DNA of 33,482 nucleotides, taken from Lachnospiraceae bacterium (lineage in GTDB: Bacteria > Bacillota_A > Clostridia > Lachnospirales > Lachnospiraceae). The stretch spans positions 1 to 33,482 of the forward strand of contig JAGADM010000154.1 in the NCBI GenBank assembly GCA_017613595.1. The letters are read 5' to 3'. A model generated the notes under the pieces. It saw only the letters and a list, made by a program, of their open reading frames with translations. It was not told where the DNA came from and searched no databases. A program made the position numbers and the translations under genes. Positions 8,177 through 14,916 of the stretch are shown here, in pieces; positions within the stretch are counted from its first letter, which is position 1; every line of letters begins with the position of its first letter.

Positions 8177-8869
8177 TTATCCGAATCTCCGGCATGCACC
8201 GTATTTGGAAAATGCCTGCTGCCGTATCCCCGGTACCTGAATGATATCCTGGATGATCTCCGGCAGAAAACGGTCGTATTTGACTTCGAGGATCCTGTCC
8301 TGCGGCGTGTCGGTCGCACTGATGTCCGACACCTGCTTTGCTAAGAACTCCTGCTGATACAGGCTTGTCCGCACCTCTGAGTCAAATGTGACTCTTACGT
8401 TCCCCGCGCGGTAGATGTACGGCTCGCGCACGTACGACACAAGCACCCTCGGCCGAAGCCTCTGGTAATTCATCTTCGCGTAAAGTTCGCGGACCAGTTC
8501 CGAAGGATGCTCTTTCATCCACGACCGGTCGCCGGCAAGTAACTTCCGGCACTCTTCTTCGGTGATCCGTGCGTCGTATTTCAGACACATATCGTTGATT
8601 TTCATCTTCTTCTCAAGTGTGATAAATGAGAAGTCGTCGTTATAATACCGGATGCGGAATTTCTCACGTTTCGACACACCGTTATTCTTCTCGCGAAGCG
8701 CTTTGTCGTCGATGTTGTCGAAGTAGATGCTTCGGATCCGGTACAATCCGTCGGCGGAAGTATGCGGGTCAGTGATCATGATCGTCCTGAGTCTCGACCG
8801 CATGGCAAGGTAATCGCCGTAGCCGATCTGAAACTTCATTTCATGACGGTAATGCTTCTCCTGCTCCAT
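8177..8869 (-). CDS. VTC-domain protein (polyphosphate polymerase-like)
   Basis: A 230-residue cytoplasmic protein with the VTC fold, named for the yeast vacuolar polyphosphate polymerase Vtc4, a triphosphate-tunnel enzyme. Typical charged strands are RHEMKF (8-13), RIRSIYFD (44-51), KFRIRYY (70-76), LEKKMK (85-90), RPRVLVSYVREPY (139-151), RVTFDSEVR (159-167) and LEVKYD (194-199). These basic and acidic residues are what would bind triphosphate and metal in such a tunnel. No SPX or membrane domain is attached, unlike in yeast. The ATG follows an AAAGGAGG ribosome binding site. It is first in the cluster with DUF4956 and CotH. Polyphosphate synthesis is plausible but unproven for bacterial members. 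Confidence 0.85.
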   Translation of the reverse strand: MEQEKHYRHEMKFQIGYGDYLAMRSRLRTIMITDPHTSADGLYRIRSIYFDNIDDKALREKNNGVSKREKFRIRYYNDDFSFITLEKKMKINDMCLKYDARITEEECRKLLAGDRSWMKEHPSELVRELYAKMNYQRLRPRVLVSYVREPYIYRAGNVRVTFDSEVRTSLYQQEFLAKQVSDISATDTPQDRILEVKYDRFLPEIIQDIIQVPGIRQQAFSKYGACRRFG

Positions 8870-8907
8870 CGTATTTCCTCCTTTCCCTGCCCTCTCGAAC
8901 CGGGCAT

Positions 8908-8962
8908 GTCCTGTTGACTGGACACATCCTAACCCCGAAACCTAAAATGTAGTTTAAGAAAT
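8908..8962 (-). promoter_or_regulatory. Possible promoter and leader hairpin of the VTC-DUF4956-CotH cluster
   Basis: Minus-strand reading shows TTGAAC followed after a short 15-bp spacer by TACATT. The 10-mer AAACTACATT here recurs in the putative promoter upstream of the glycoside-hydrolase-like gene. Downstream, an inverted repeat with TGTCC/GGACA arms could form a small leader hairpin. The spacer is suboptimal, so this is a weak call. Confidence 0.3.
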
Positions 8963-9010
8963 GCGTGTTCAAATTGTGACTTTGTAAAAAGATTGCCTTT
9001 CCTCCCGGAA

Positions 9011-9077
9011 AATGCGCAAAAAAAGACCGGTCCCCGGGATGTCGAAAGTTTTCCGACGTCCCCGTTTCCGGTCTTTT
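9011..9077 (-). terminator. Terminator downstream of the methionine synthase remnant
   Basis: The outer arms AAAAGACCGG and CCGGTCTTTT (9021-9030 and 9068-9077) enclose a second inverted repeat, GGGATGTCG/CGACGTCCC. On the minus strand the stem is followed by seven T residues. It would terminate the minus-strand transcript of the truncated metE-like gene. Confidence 0.75.
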
Positions 9078-9103
9078 GATTTACTTCTGTTTTTCGTCAG
9101 GTA

Positions 9104-9306
9104 CTATTTCCAAACCTCTTCGGCAATTTCCTTCACGAGCTTCAGCTTTGCCCACTGCTCTTCTTCGGTCAGCTTGTTGCCGATCTCACAGGAGGCAAAT
9201 CCGCACTGAGGGCTTAAGCAGAGCCGATCAAGCGGAACGTATTTCGCTGCCTCTTTGATCCTTGCGATCACCGAAGCCTTGTCTTCAAGCACATCCGGTT
9301 TCTGCA
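9104..9306 (-). pseudogene. C-terminal remnant of cobalamin-independent methionine synthase (MetE-like, YxjG/YxjH type)
   Basis: About 65 residues match the extreme C-terminus of the MetE-like/YxjG family, which transfers methyl groups to homocysteine. Recognisable segments are VIARIKEAAKYVPLDRL and LCLSPQCGFAS, the latter carrying the cysteine that would bind zinc, followed by the usual EEEQWAKLKLVKEIAEEVW ending. Full-length proteins are about 370 residues, so roughly 300 N-terminal residues are missing. Homology-like sequence ends near 9306, just before the promoter region of the divergent small gene. The open frame begins with a GTG lacking a good ribosome binding site. The terminator downstream is intact. 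I read it as a decayed gene truncated at its 5' end. Confidence 0.75.
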
Positions 9307-9354
9307 GGAATGCGTGAGCCGTTCGACAATCACAGATTGTTCATGAAAACAGCC

Positions 9355-9383
9355 TTTTCATTTGTCCCGGGCTATGCTATAAT
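9355..9383 (+). promoter_or_regulatory. Extended -10 promoter of the small Cys-rich membrane protein
   Basis: TTTTCA (9355-9360), a 17-bp spacer and TATAAT (9378-9383) preceded by TGC. A perfect 15-bp palindrome, ACAATC-ACA-GATTGT (9326-9340), lies 15 bp upstream of the -35 and may be a regulator site. Confidence 0.75.
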
Positions 9384-9417
9384 AAACGCAGATAATAATT
9401 CAAAGGAGGGGTTTACC

Positions 9418-9660
9418 ATGAAGAATTGTTGTTGTGATTGTGAAGAGAAGAGCTGCAGCAGCTGCAAGATTATCTGCTGGATTCTCGCAATTATCGGAAT
9501 CATTGCCGTAATCGCCGGCATCGCATATGCTGTTTACCGCTTCTGCGCTCCGGATTATCTGGAAGATTTTGATGATGAAGATTTCGACGATGAGGACGAG
9601 GATGACGAGCCTACCGAAGTTAAGGTAGAGACTGCTGACGACGCTTCCGAAGAGGAATAA
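9418..9660 (+). CDS. Small Cys-rich, acidic-tailed membrane protein of unknown function
   Basis: An 80-residue protein with three parts. The N-terminus carries seven cysteines in the first 20 residues (C4, C5, C6, C8, C13, C16, C20). A single membrane helix spans about residues 18-40. The C-terminal tail (48-80) is almost entirely Asp/Glu with no basic residue except one lysine. The ATG at 9418 has a strong AAAGGAGGGG ribosome binding site and a good promoter, and a strong terminator follows, so this is a well-expressed single-gene unit. I do not recognise a family. The cysteine cluster could bind metal or be lipid- or disulfide-modified; these are guesses. Confidence 0.8.
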   Translation: MKNCCCDCEEKSCSSCKIICWILAIIGIIAVIAGIAYAVYRFCAPDYLEDFDDEDFDDEDEDDEPTEVKVETADDASEEE

Positions 9661-9678
9661 TTCCGAATAACCGAAAGG

Positions 9679-9716
9679 GGGTGCTGCACCGGTTGGTGCA
9701 ACACCCTTATTTTTTG
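9679..9716 (+). terminator. Rho-independent terminator of the small Cys-rich gene
   Basis: A 12-bp stem with one mismatch (GGGTGCTGCACC at 9679-9690, GGTGCAACACCC at 9695-9706) has a 4-nt loop. It is followed by TTATTTTTT. Confidence 0.9.
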
Positions 9717-9735
9717 CTTTATTCCATTAAACCCT

Positions 9736-11202
9736 TTATTCCGTAAAGCAGGCGTTAAACCGGCTGACCTGCTCCTCCCAAAGCGCTTTGTTCGCACTGA
9801 GGATGCCCGCTGCGTCATCGCTCAACACTGCCTCTGCCGCCCATGCCTGCGGGAAGTCCGCGATCAGTTCCGAATTATTAACGGAGACTGGGTAATCGTA
9901 CATCAAGTTATAAATCGTTTTACAGCTTGCTTCGTCCAGGTACTTTTCCAGCTTGTATCGGAACCGGTTTTTCATTTTCGCATCTTCCTCACCGTAATCA
10001 AACATGAGCGGAAAATCCGAATAGCACTGATAAACGAACACGGTCTCTTCTGCCTTCTCCCGGCTTGACTCGCAATTCGGGATCACGTAAACCGGATTCT
10101 CTCCGTAGATGAAGAAGTTCAGCTGTGACGCGGCCGAAGGACCGTGCGGGAAGGAAATGAATCCGTATTCGATCCGATCCTGTTCCGCCAGTGTATCGAG
10201 GAAAGTCATGTCCTCAATGATCATAGCCGTCTTTCCGTCAAGAAATGCCTGCCGGGACGACTCCGCGGTCTGCGAAGGAGCATAGATCACTCCGCTCTCA
10301 AACAGCTTATGAACAAAGGCAAGCGCTTCGCTGACTTCCTTTGCCTCGGTATTAACCTGCAGCAGGTCCCTGTCGTCTTTTGTGATGACAAATGTGCCGT
10401 TTGAAAGAAGCGCGCTGTAGGTAAGCTTTGCATCCGCGCTGAGAAGGTAACAGTCCGGAGTTCCGCACTTGTCGCTGAAAAGCGTTCCGAATGTGCTCAG
10501 AAAAGCCTCCCAGTCCCACTGCCGGCTGTTCTGCAATTCATAGAGGGCATCCGTGTCGATTCCCGCGGCGCGAAGTTTCGCCTTATTGAAATAGAGTCCT
10601 ACTCCGGCATTGGCCTTATTATATACGCCGTACGTCTTTCCATTAACCGTCAGAAGTTCGCTGACGCCGCGGCTCCACTTCGTATTGATCGCGTCGCCGC
10701 CGGGGATATCGTTATACGCGAGCAGCAGATTCCCGGAAGGATCTGTAAGAAGACTTACCGCCTGCGAGGCATTGACCGAAATGATATCGCCCGCGGGCTT
10801 ATCCTCCAGAATGGAAGCCCTGATCATCGCGAGATATTCTTCGGGAGCAGCCTCGGAACCCTTGACCTCTATTTTGAAATCATACTCGCTCTCATACATC
10901 CCAATCATATCGTAGTATGCTTCATCGTATGCACTACCCGAATTGCGCCAGTTCCTCGCTGTCTCCTCATCCATCTCCGAAAACACATACGTGCGTCCTT
11001 TGAGGTTCATCGGAGGCGGTGTGATCTCGGTCTGTACAGCAGTCGGCGTCGCTATCAAGGCGCGTGTCGGCGTTGCTCCCCAGGTGGGTTCTATCATGAC
11101 TCCCGGACTGTCTTTATAGCGTGATGTAACAATCGCATACATCACGATCGCAATAACAAGCGATCCGAACAGAAACAGTCTCAAAAGGTTCTTGTTATCC
11201 AT
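9736..11202 (-). CDS. Membrane-anchored family 1 extracellular solute-binding protein
   Basis: A 488-residue protein with one N-terminal membrane helix (about residues 6-25), a Thr/Pro-rich spacer (about 42-65) and then a type 1 periplasmic-binding fold resembling sugar-binding proteins of ABC importers. Typical segments include YGVYNKANAGVGLYFNKAKLRAAGID and WDWEAFLSTFGTLF. No lipobox cysteine is present, so it is anchored by an uncleaved helix rather than lipid. The ATG at 11202 follows a GGGGGT ribosome binding site; the in-frame extension to 11271 lacks one. No permease or ATPase genes are adjacent, so it is an orphan. It lies downstream of htrA with a hairpin between them. The ligand is unknown. 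Confidence 0.75.
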   Translation of the reverse strand: MDNKNLLRLFLFGSLVIAIVMYAIVTSRYKDSPGVMIEPTWGATPTRALIATPTAVQTEITPPPMNLKGRTYVFSEMDEETARNWRNSGSAYDEAYYDMIGMYESEYDFKIEVKGSEAAPEEYLAMIRASILEDKPAGDIISVNASQAVSLLTDPSGNLLLAYNDIPGGDAINTKWSRGVSELLTVNGKTYGVYNKANAGVGLYFNKAKLRAAGIDTDALYELQNSRQWDWEAFLSTFGTLFSDKCGTPDCYLLSADAKLTYSALLSNGTFVITKDDRDLLQVNTEAKEVSEALAFVHKLFESGVIYAPSQTAESSRQAFLDGKTAMIIEDMTFLDTLAEQDRIEYGFISFPHGPSAASQLNFFIYGENPVYVIPNCESSREKAEETVFVYQCYSDFPLMFDYGEEDAKMKNRFRYKLEKYLDEASCKTIYNLMYDYPVSVNNSELIADFPQAWAAEAVLSDDAAGILSANKALWEEQVSRFNACFTE

Positions 11203-11244
11203 ATCATTTACCCCCGTAAACAGTATGTTCCGTAAAATGCCTAT

Positions 11245-11270
11245 TGCCCCGGAACATAAGTCCCGGGGCA
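11245..11270. terminator. GC-rich hairpin between htrA and the solute-binding protein gene
   Basis: The perfect 8-bp arms TGCCCCGG (11245-11252) and CCGGGGCA (11263-11270) have a 10-nt loop. No T tract follows in either direction, so it may be an RNA-processing or attenuation element and not a terminator. Confidence 0.45.
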
Positions 11271-11308
11271 CAAAGGATTAAGAGAAGTGCTTTATATTAA
11301 AGGAGTGA

Positions 11309-12787
11309 TCATGACTTTTTCTTGGTCGGCCGGTTATCGAGGGTCGCCTTGATCGTCTTCTCCTCGTAAACGCCGTTGTTCGCGCGGTAAATCGTAATCT
11401 GAACTTCCGTGCCGGCTCTCGTGTAGCTGAGGAACTCCTGCAAATCGGTCATTCCGTAGATGATAACCTTGTCGATGCGGACAATGATATCGCCCTGGAT
11501 AATGCCGGCCTTCTCGGCTGCGGATCCTCTCTTAACGGTATTGACATACAGTCCTTTCGGAAGGTTGTAGCGTTCCGCGTACACATCGTCAATATCCGTA
11601 CCGCGTTCGATTCCGAGATATCCCATCTCCTCGGTCGTCAGTTCTTCGCGGTTGCTGAGTTCACTGATCAGGCTCAGAATGTTGCTGATCGGGATGGCAA
11701 ATCCCATGCCTTCAACGTCCTTGTCGGCGTATTTGGCGGAATTGATTCCGATAACTTCGCCGTTCTTGTTGAGAAGGGCGCCGCCGCTGTTGCCGGGGTT
11801 GATGGCCGCGTCGGTCTGGATCAGTGTATAGGTGGATTTATCAATCGTAATGTTCCGTTCTTTCGCGCTGATGTAGCCGACGGTCACGGACTGACCGTAT
11901 CCGAGAGCGTTTCCGACAGCAATGGCGATCTCTCCTACTTTCAGGTTATCGGAATTGCCGAGTCTGGCAACACGGATTGCTTCAATCGTGCTGTCGGAAA
12001 GGTCTTCGAATTTGACGGAGATCACAGCCAGATCGGAAGACGCTGCCGTGCCTTTTACAGTAGCATCGGCAGTTGTACCGTCCACGAACTGTACCGAAAG
12101 CCGTTCCGCTCCGTCCACAACATGGAGATTGGTTACCAACAAAACTTCCTTTTCATTCTGACCGATGATGATTCCCGAACCGGAGCCGGCGAGGACTTCC
12201 TGTTCACTCTGGGTATCGTAGAAGAAATAGGAGTAGGACTGCTTCATATAGTTGTTGATTGCCACAATTGCGGGCATTGCGCTTTCCGCGACCGCCGATA
12301 CGTCAACCGCGCTGACTGCGGTCTCTCCGATCTCGTTGGAGGTGGAAAGTACGATTCCCTGCTTCGGCGTCTTCACTTCCAGTTCGGAAATGCCTTCCAC
12401 ATCCGAAGGTTCAGGGACCTGTTCGTTCTTGGTATCAAAATGCTTTTCGACGAGTTTCACGCCCCACAGCGCTCCTCCGGCTACAACACCGAAAAGGATT
12501 GCGCTGCCGACAAGCAGCATAAACTTCGCAAACGCGGATTTCTCTTTCTTCTTGGGCGCAGGAGCCTGTGATTGCCGCAGATGCTCAATATACGCATCAT
12601 ATTCCGGAAGACCTGTCTTCTCCATATACACGGGGGGCTGATACGCCGGCTGTGCTGCCTGCTGATACTCGGGATATCCGGGTGCCGCCTGTCCGCTTGT
12701 AACGGGCCGGCTGTTCGCTGCGGGCTGTCCGTTCATCATTCCCTGAACTTCATTACTCTGTTCTGTTCCGTTATACTCTTCCATCAT
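11309..12787 (-). CDS. htrA: HtrA/DegP-type membrane-anchored serine protease with PDZ domain
   Basis: A 492-residue S1C-family protease for quality control of exported proteins. A Pro/Gln/Tyr-rich cytoplasmic N-terminus (1-85) leads to a membrane helix (about 87-109). The trypsin-like domain follows with catalytic His222 (NLHVVDG), Asp252 (SSDLAVISV) and Ser334 (PGNSGGALL). A C-terminal PDZ domain covers about 390-485. The start is the first of two adjacent ATG codons, placed after a GAGGGA ribosome binding site; an upstream in-frame ATG at 12811 has a poorer site, and the second ATG (12784) is equally possible. It is upstream of the solute-binding protein gene and divergent from the ABC exporter pair. 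Confidence 0.93.
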   Translation of the reverse strand: MMEEYNGTEQSNEVQGMMNGQPAANSRPVTSGQAAPGYPEYQQAAQPAYQPPVYMEKTGLPEYDAYIEHLRQSQAPAPKKKEKSAFAKFMLLVGSAILFGVVAGGALWGVKLVEKHFDTKNEQVPEPSDVEGISELEVKTPKQGIVLSTSNEIGETAVSAVDVSAVAESAMPAIVAINNYMKQSYSYFFYDTQSEQEVLAGSGSGIIIGQNEKEVLLVTNLHVVDGAERLSVQFVDGTTADATVKGTAASSDLAVISVKFEDLSDSTIEAIRVARLGNSDNLKVGEIAIAVGNALGYGQSVTVGYISAKERNITIDKSTYTLIQTDAAINPGNSGGALLNKNGEVIGINSAKYADKDVEGMGFAIPISNILSLISELSNREELTTEEMGYLGIERGTDIDDVYAERYNLPKGLYVNTVKRGSAAEKAGIIQGDIIVRIDKVIIYGMTDLQEFLSYTRAGTEVQITIYRANNGVYEEKTIKATLDNRPTKKKS

Positions 12788-13065
12788 AGTTCCCTCACTG
12801 CAAAAATCCATGATAAAACTTCGGCTCTCTGCCTTACACGTATCAATTTAGCCTACAATTATGTTCAATTTGTGATGAAAAAAGGATGTCTTTTTGAAAT
12901 AAACGCAATATCTTTTTCCCGATGATCCGGGGAGGGCGTTCTCCTTTTCCGCCATCAAGAGGGGGCCGTTTTTCAAGTAGTACAACTTCAGACATTTTCC
13001 CGACAAGAATCGACATTTTCTTTTTCGTATTCATTTGCTACTCTGTAAGCGATAAGGAAAATGAA
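12788..13065. other. Divergent intergenic region with short repeats, between htrA and the ABC exporter genes
   Basis: I find no clear consensus promoter here. Two imperfect copies (17 of 20 matching) of ATCCGGGGAGGrCGwwCTCC lie at 12925-12944 and 13071-13090, each able to form a small GGAG/CTCC hairpin. The direct repeat GACATTTTC occurs at 12991-12999 and 13012-13020, 21 bp apart, which is two helical turns. These may be regulator sites for the exporter. Confidence 0.4.
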
Positions 13066-13122
13066 ATGAAATCCGGGGAGGACGAACTCCCCCTCATGAA
13101 TCGCGGAGGGATTTATGGATAA
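13066..13122 (+). CDS. Possible 18-codon leader ORF of the ABC exporter operon
   Basis: A short ORF encodes MKSGEDELPLMNRGGIYG. An AAGGA ribosome binding site (13054-13058) lies 7 nt before its ATG, and its TAA stop (13120-13122) overlaps the ABC gene start at 13115, the arrangement of translational coupling. A GGGGAG/CTCCCC hairpin lies inside it at 13075-13092. A leader peptide that controls the heterodimeric exporter BmrCD in Bacillus subtilis is a precedent, but this peptide is not similar that I can see. Confidence 0.35.
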   Translation: MKSGEDELPLMNRGGIYG

Positions 13123-14899
13123 GAAGAAGCAATTCCCGAAGTCACGCCTCGGCTGGCTCTGGGAGAACATGGAGGGCAAGCGGGCGCTGTTCATTGTCGC
13201 GCTGTTCGGTACCGCACTGTATAACGTACTGCAGCTTGTCGTTCCGCATTACTCCGGTCAGATCGTTAACCTGTTCCAGAAGGTTGAGGACGAAGGGCTC
13301 AGCCTTGCGGACAATTCGGATACGTTCTACCGTCTGATCTTTCTGATGGTCGGACTGACTCTGTTCCGTGTCATCGTCGTATATCTGGACTGCATGGCGT
13401 ACGAGCGCGTTTCGCAGGGAACACTGTTCCGGATCCGGAACTTCCTGTACGACAAGATCCAGCGGCAGGACATGAAGTTTTACAGCACCTTTCGTACCGG
13501 TGACCTGATGACCCGCGTAACGGGCGACCTGGATGCCGTACGTCACAATATCGCATGGGTTATCCGCTGCATCGTGGAATCCCTGACACTGTTCCTGTCG
13601 GCAGCGGTTTACTTCTTTTTGATCGATGTAAAGCTCGCGCTCTGCGTTCTTTCGATCTCGCCGCTCATCTTCTTTATCGTGCTCCGTTTCCGTAAGAAGG
13701 TAGCGCCGATGCATAAGGCGCTTCGTGAGAAGCTTGCCGGCATGAACACCGATGCGCAGGAGAACATTTCGGGTAACCGTGTCGTTAAGGCATTTGCCCG
13801 CGAAAACTATGAGATCGAGCGTTTCGATAAGACCAACCGGGATTACCGCGATACCAATGTTACGACACAGAAGGTATGGCTTAAGTTCTTCCCGTTTGTC
13901 GAAATGATCGCGAACGCGCTGCCCGTAATCCTTCTTCTGGTCGGCGGTATGTTCATCATAGGCGGTCAGATCTCGATGGGCGACTATGTCGCATTTTCCC
14001 TGCTGATCTGGGCGATTGCGAACCCGATGCGTATGATGGGCAACATCATGAACGAGTTCCAGCGTTTCAGCGCGGCTTCCGATAAGATCATGGAGATCTA
14101 CTACTCCGAGCCCGAGATCGTGGATCATCCGGACGCGATCCCGCATCCCGAACGTTTCGACGGCCGCGTGGAGTTCGAGCATGTAAGCTTCCAGTATGAG
14201 GACGGCAAACTGCCGGTTCTTAAGGACATCACCTTTACCGCCGAACCCGGAGAGACGATTGCCATCATCGGCGAGACCGGCTGCGGCAAGACGTCCCTGA
14301 TCCAGATGATTCCGCGGTTCTATGAGCCCAACTCCGGTACGGTCCGCGTGGACGGTGTTCCGGTTGAGCAGTATAAGCTGCAGGACCTTCGTAAGAACAT
14401 CGGTCTTGCGACACAGGACGTTCTTCTCTACTCCGATACGATTGAAGGAAACATCGCCTACGGCGCCATGGCGCTGACGGCTGAGGAAGTGGAGAAATAC
14501 GCCCGCTACTCTGCCGCTTCCGACTTTATCCATCGTATGCCGGAAGGCTACGATACGATCGTCGGCGAGCGCGGCGTCGGCCTTTCGGGCGGCCAGAAGC
14601 AGCGTATCTCCCTTGCGAGAGCGCTTGCCATCAAGCCCTCCATCCTGATTCTCGACGATACCACGTCGGCTGTCGACATGGAAACCGAGAAGCAGATTCA
14701 GCATAGCCTTCGTAACCTTGATTTCTCCTGCACGAAGATCATCATCGCGCAGCGGATCTCTACGACCAAATTTGCCGATAAGATCCTCGTTCTGAAGGAC
14801 GGACGGATCATCGAATCCGGCAATCACAAAGACCTTGTCGCCGCCGGCGGATACTACGCGGATCTCGTGAAACTCCAGCTCGGCGAGAGCATCGCCTGA
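13115..14899 (+). CDS. ABC exporter half-transporter with degenerate ATPase site
   Basis: A 594-residue type IV ABC exporter with six membrane helices (residues 20-315) fused to an ATPase domain (350-590). Walker A GETGCGKTS (386-394) and signature LSGGQ (490-494) are canonical. The catalytic base after Walker B is Asp515 in place of Glu (LILDD), and the H-loop His is Gln546 (AQR). These two changes define the degenerate subunit of heterodimeric exporters such as TM287/288 and BmrCD. The ATG follows a GGAGGG ribosome binding site. The partner gene starts 17 bp after the stop. The substrate is unknown; drugs, lipids or peptides are possible. Confidence 0.92.
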   Translation: MDKKKQFPKSRLGWLWENMEGKRALFIVALFGTALYNVLQLVVPHYSGQIVNLFQKVEDEGLSLADNSDTFYRLIFLMVGLTLFRVIVVYLDCMAYERVSQGTLFRIRNFLYDKIQRQDMKFYSTFRTGDLMTRVTGDLDAVRHNIAWVIRCIVESLTLFLSAAVYFFLIDVKLALCVLSISPLIFFIVLRFRKKVAPMHKALREKLAGMNTDAQENISGNRVVKAFARENYEIERFDKTNRDYRDTNVTTQKVWLKFFPFVEMIANALPVILLLVGGMFIIGGQISMGDYVAFSLLIWAIANPMRMMGNIMNEFQRFSAASDKIMEIYYSEPEIVDHPDAIPHPERFDGRVEFEHVSFQYEDGKLPVLKDITFTAEPGETIAIIGETGCGKTSLIQMIPRFYEPNSGTVRVDGVPVEQYKLQDLRKNIGLATQDVLLYSDTIEGNIAYGAMALTAEEVEKYARYSAASDFIHRMPEGYDTIVGERGVGLSGGQKQRISLARALAIKPSILILDDTTSAVDMETEKQIQHSLRNLDFSCTKIIIAQRISTTKFADKILVLKDGRIIESGNHKDLVAAGGYYADLVKLQLGESIA

Positions 14900-14916
14900 G
14901 GAAGGGGGGAATCGAA

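Noticed and set aside
9736..11202. Solute-binding protein as a lipoprotein
   Set aside because: No cysteine follows the N-terminal helix, so there is no lipobox; it is more likely helix-anchored.
11311..11352. Plus-strand 13-codon ORF with an AAAGGAG site, overlapping the 3' end of htrA
   Set aside because: It is very short, antisense to htrA and has no promoter or conserved feature, so the ribosome-binding-like sequence is probably chance.
13142..14827. 561-codon antisense frame opposite the first ABC half-transporter
   Set aside because: It lies wholly within a gene with complete ABC motifs, has no start signal and reads as low-information sequence.
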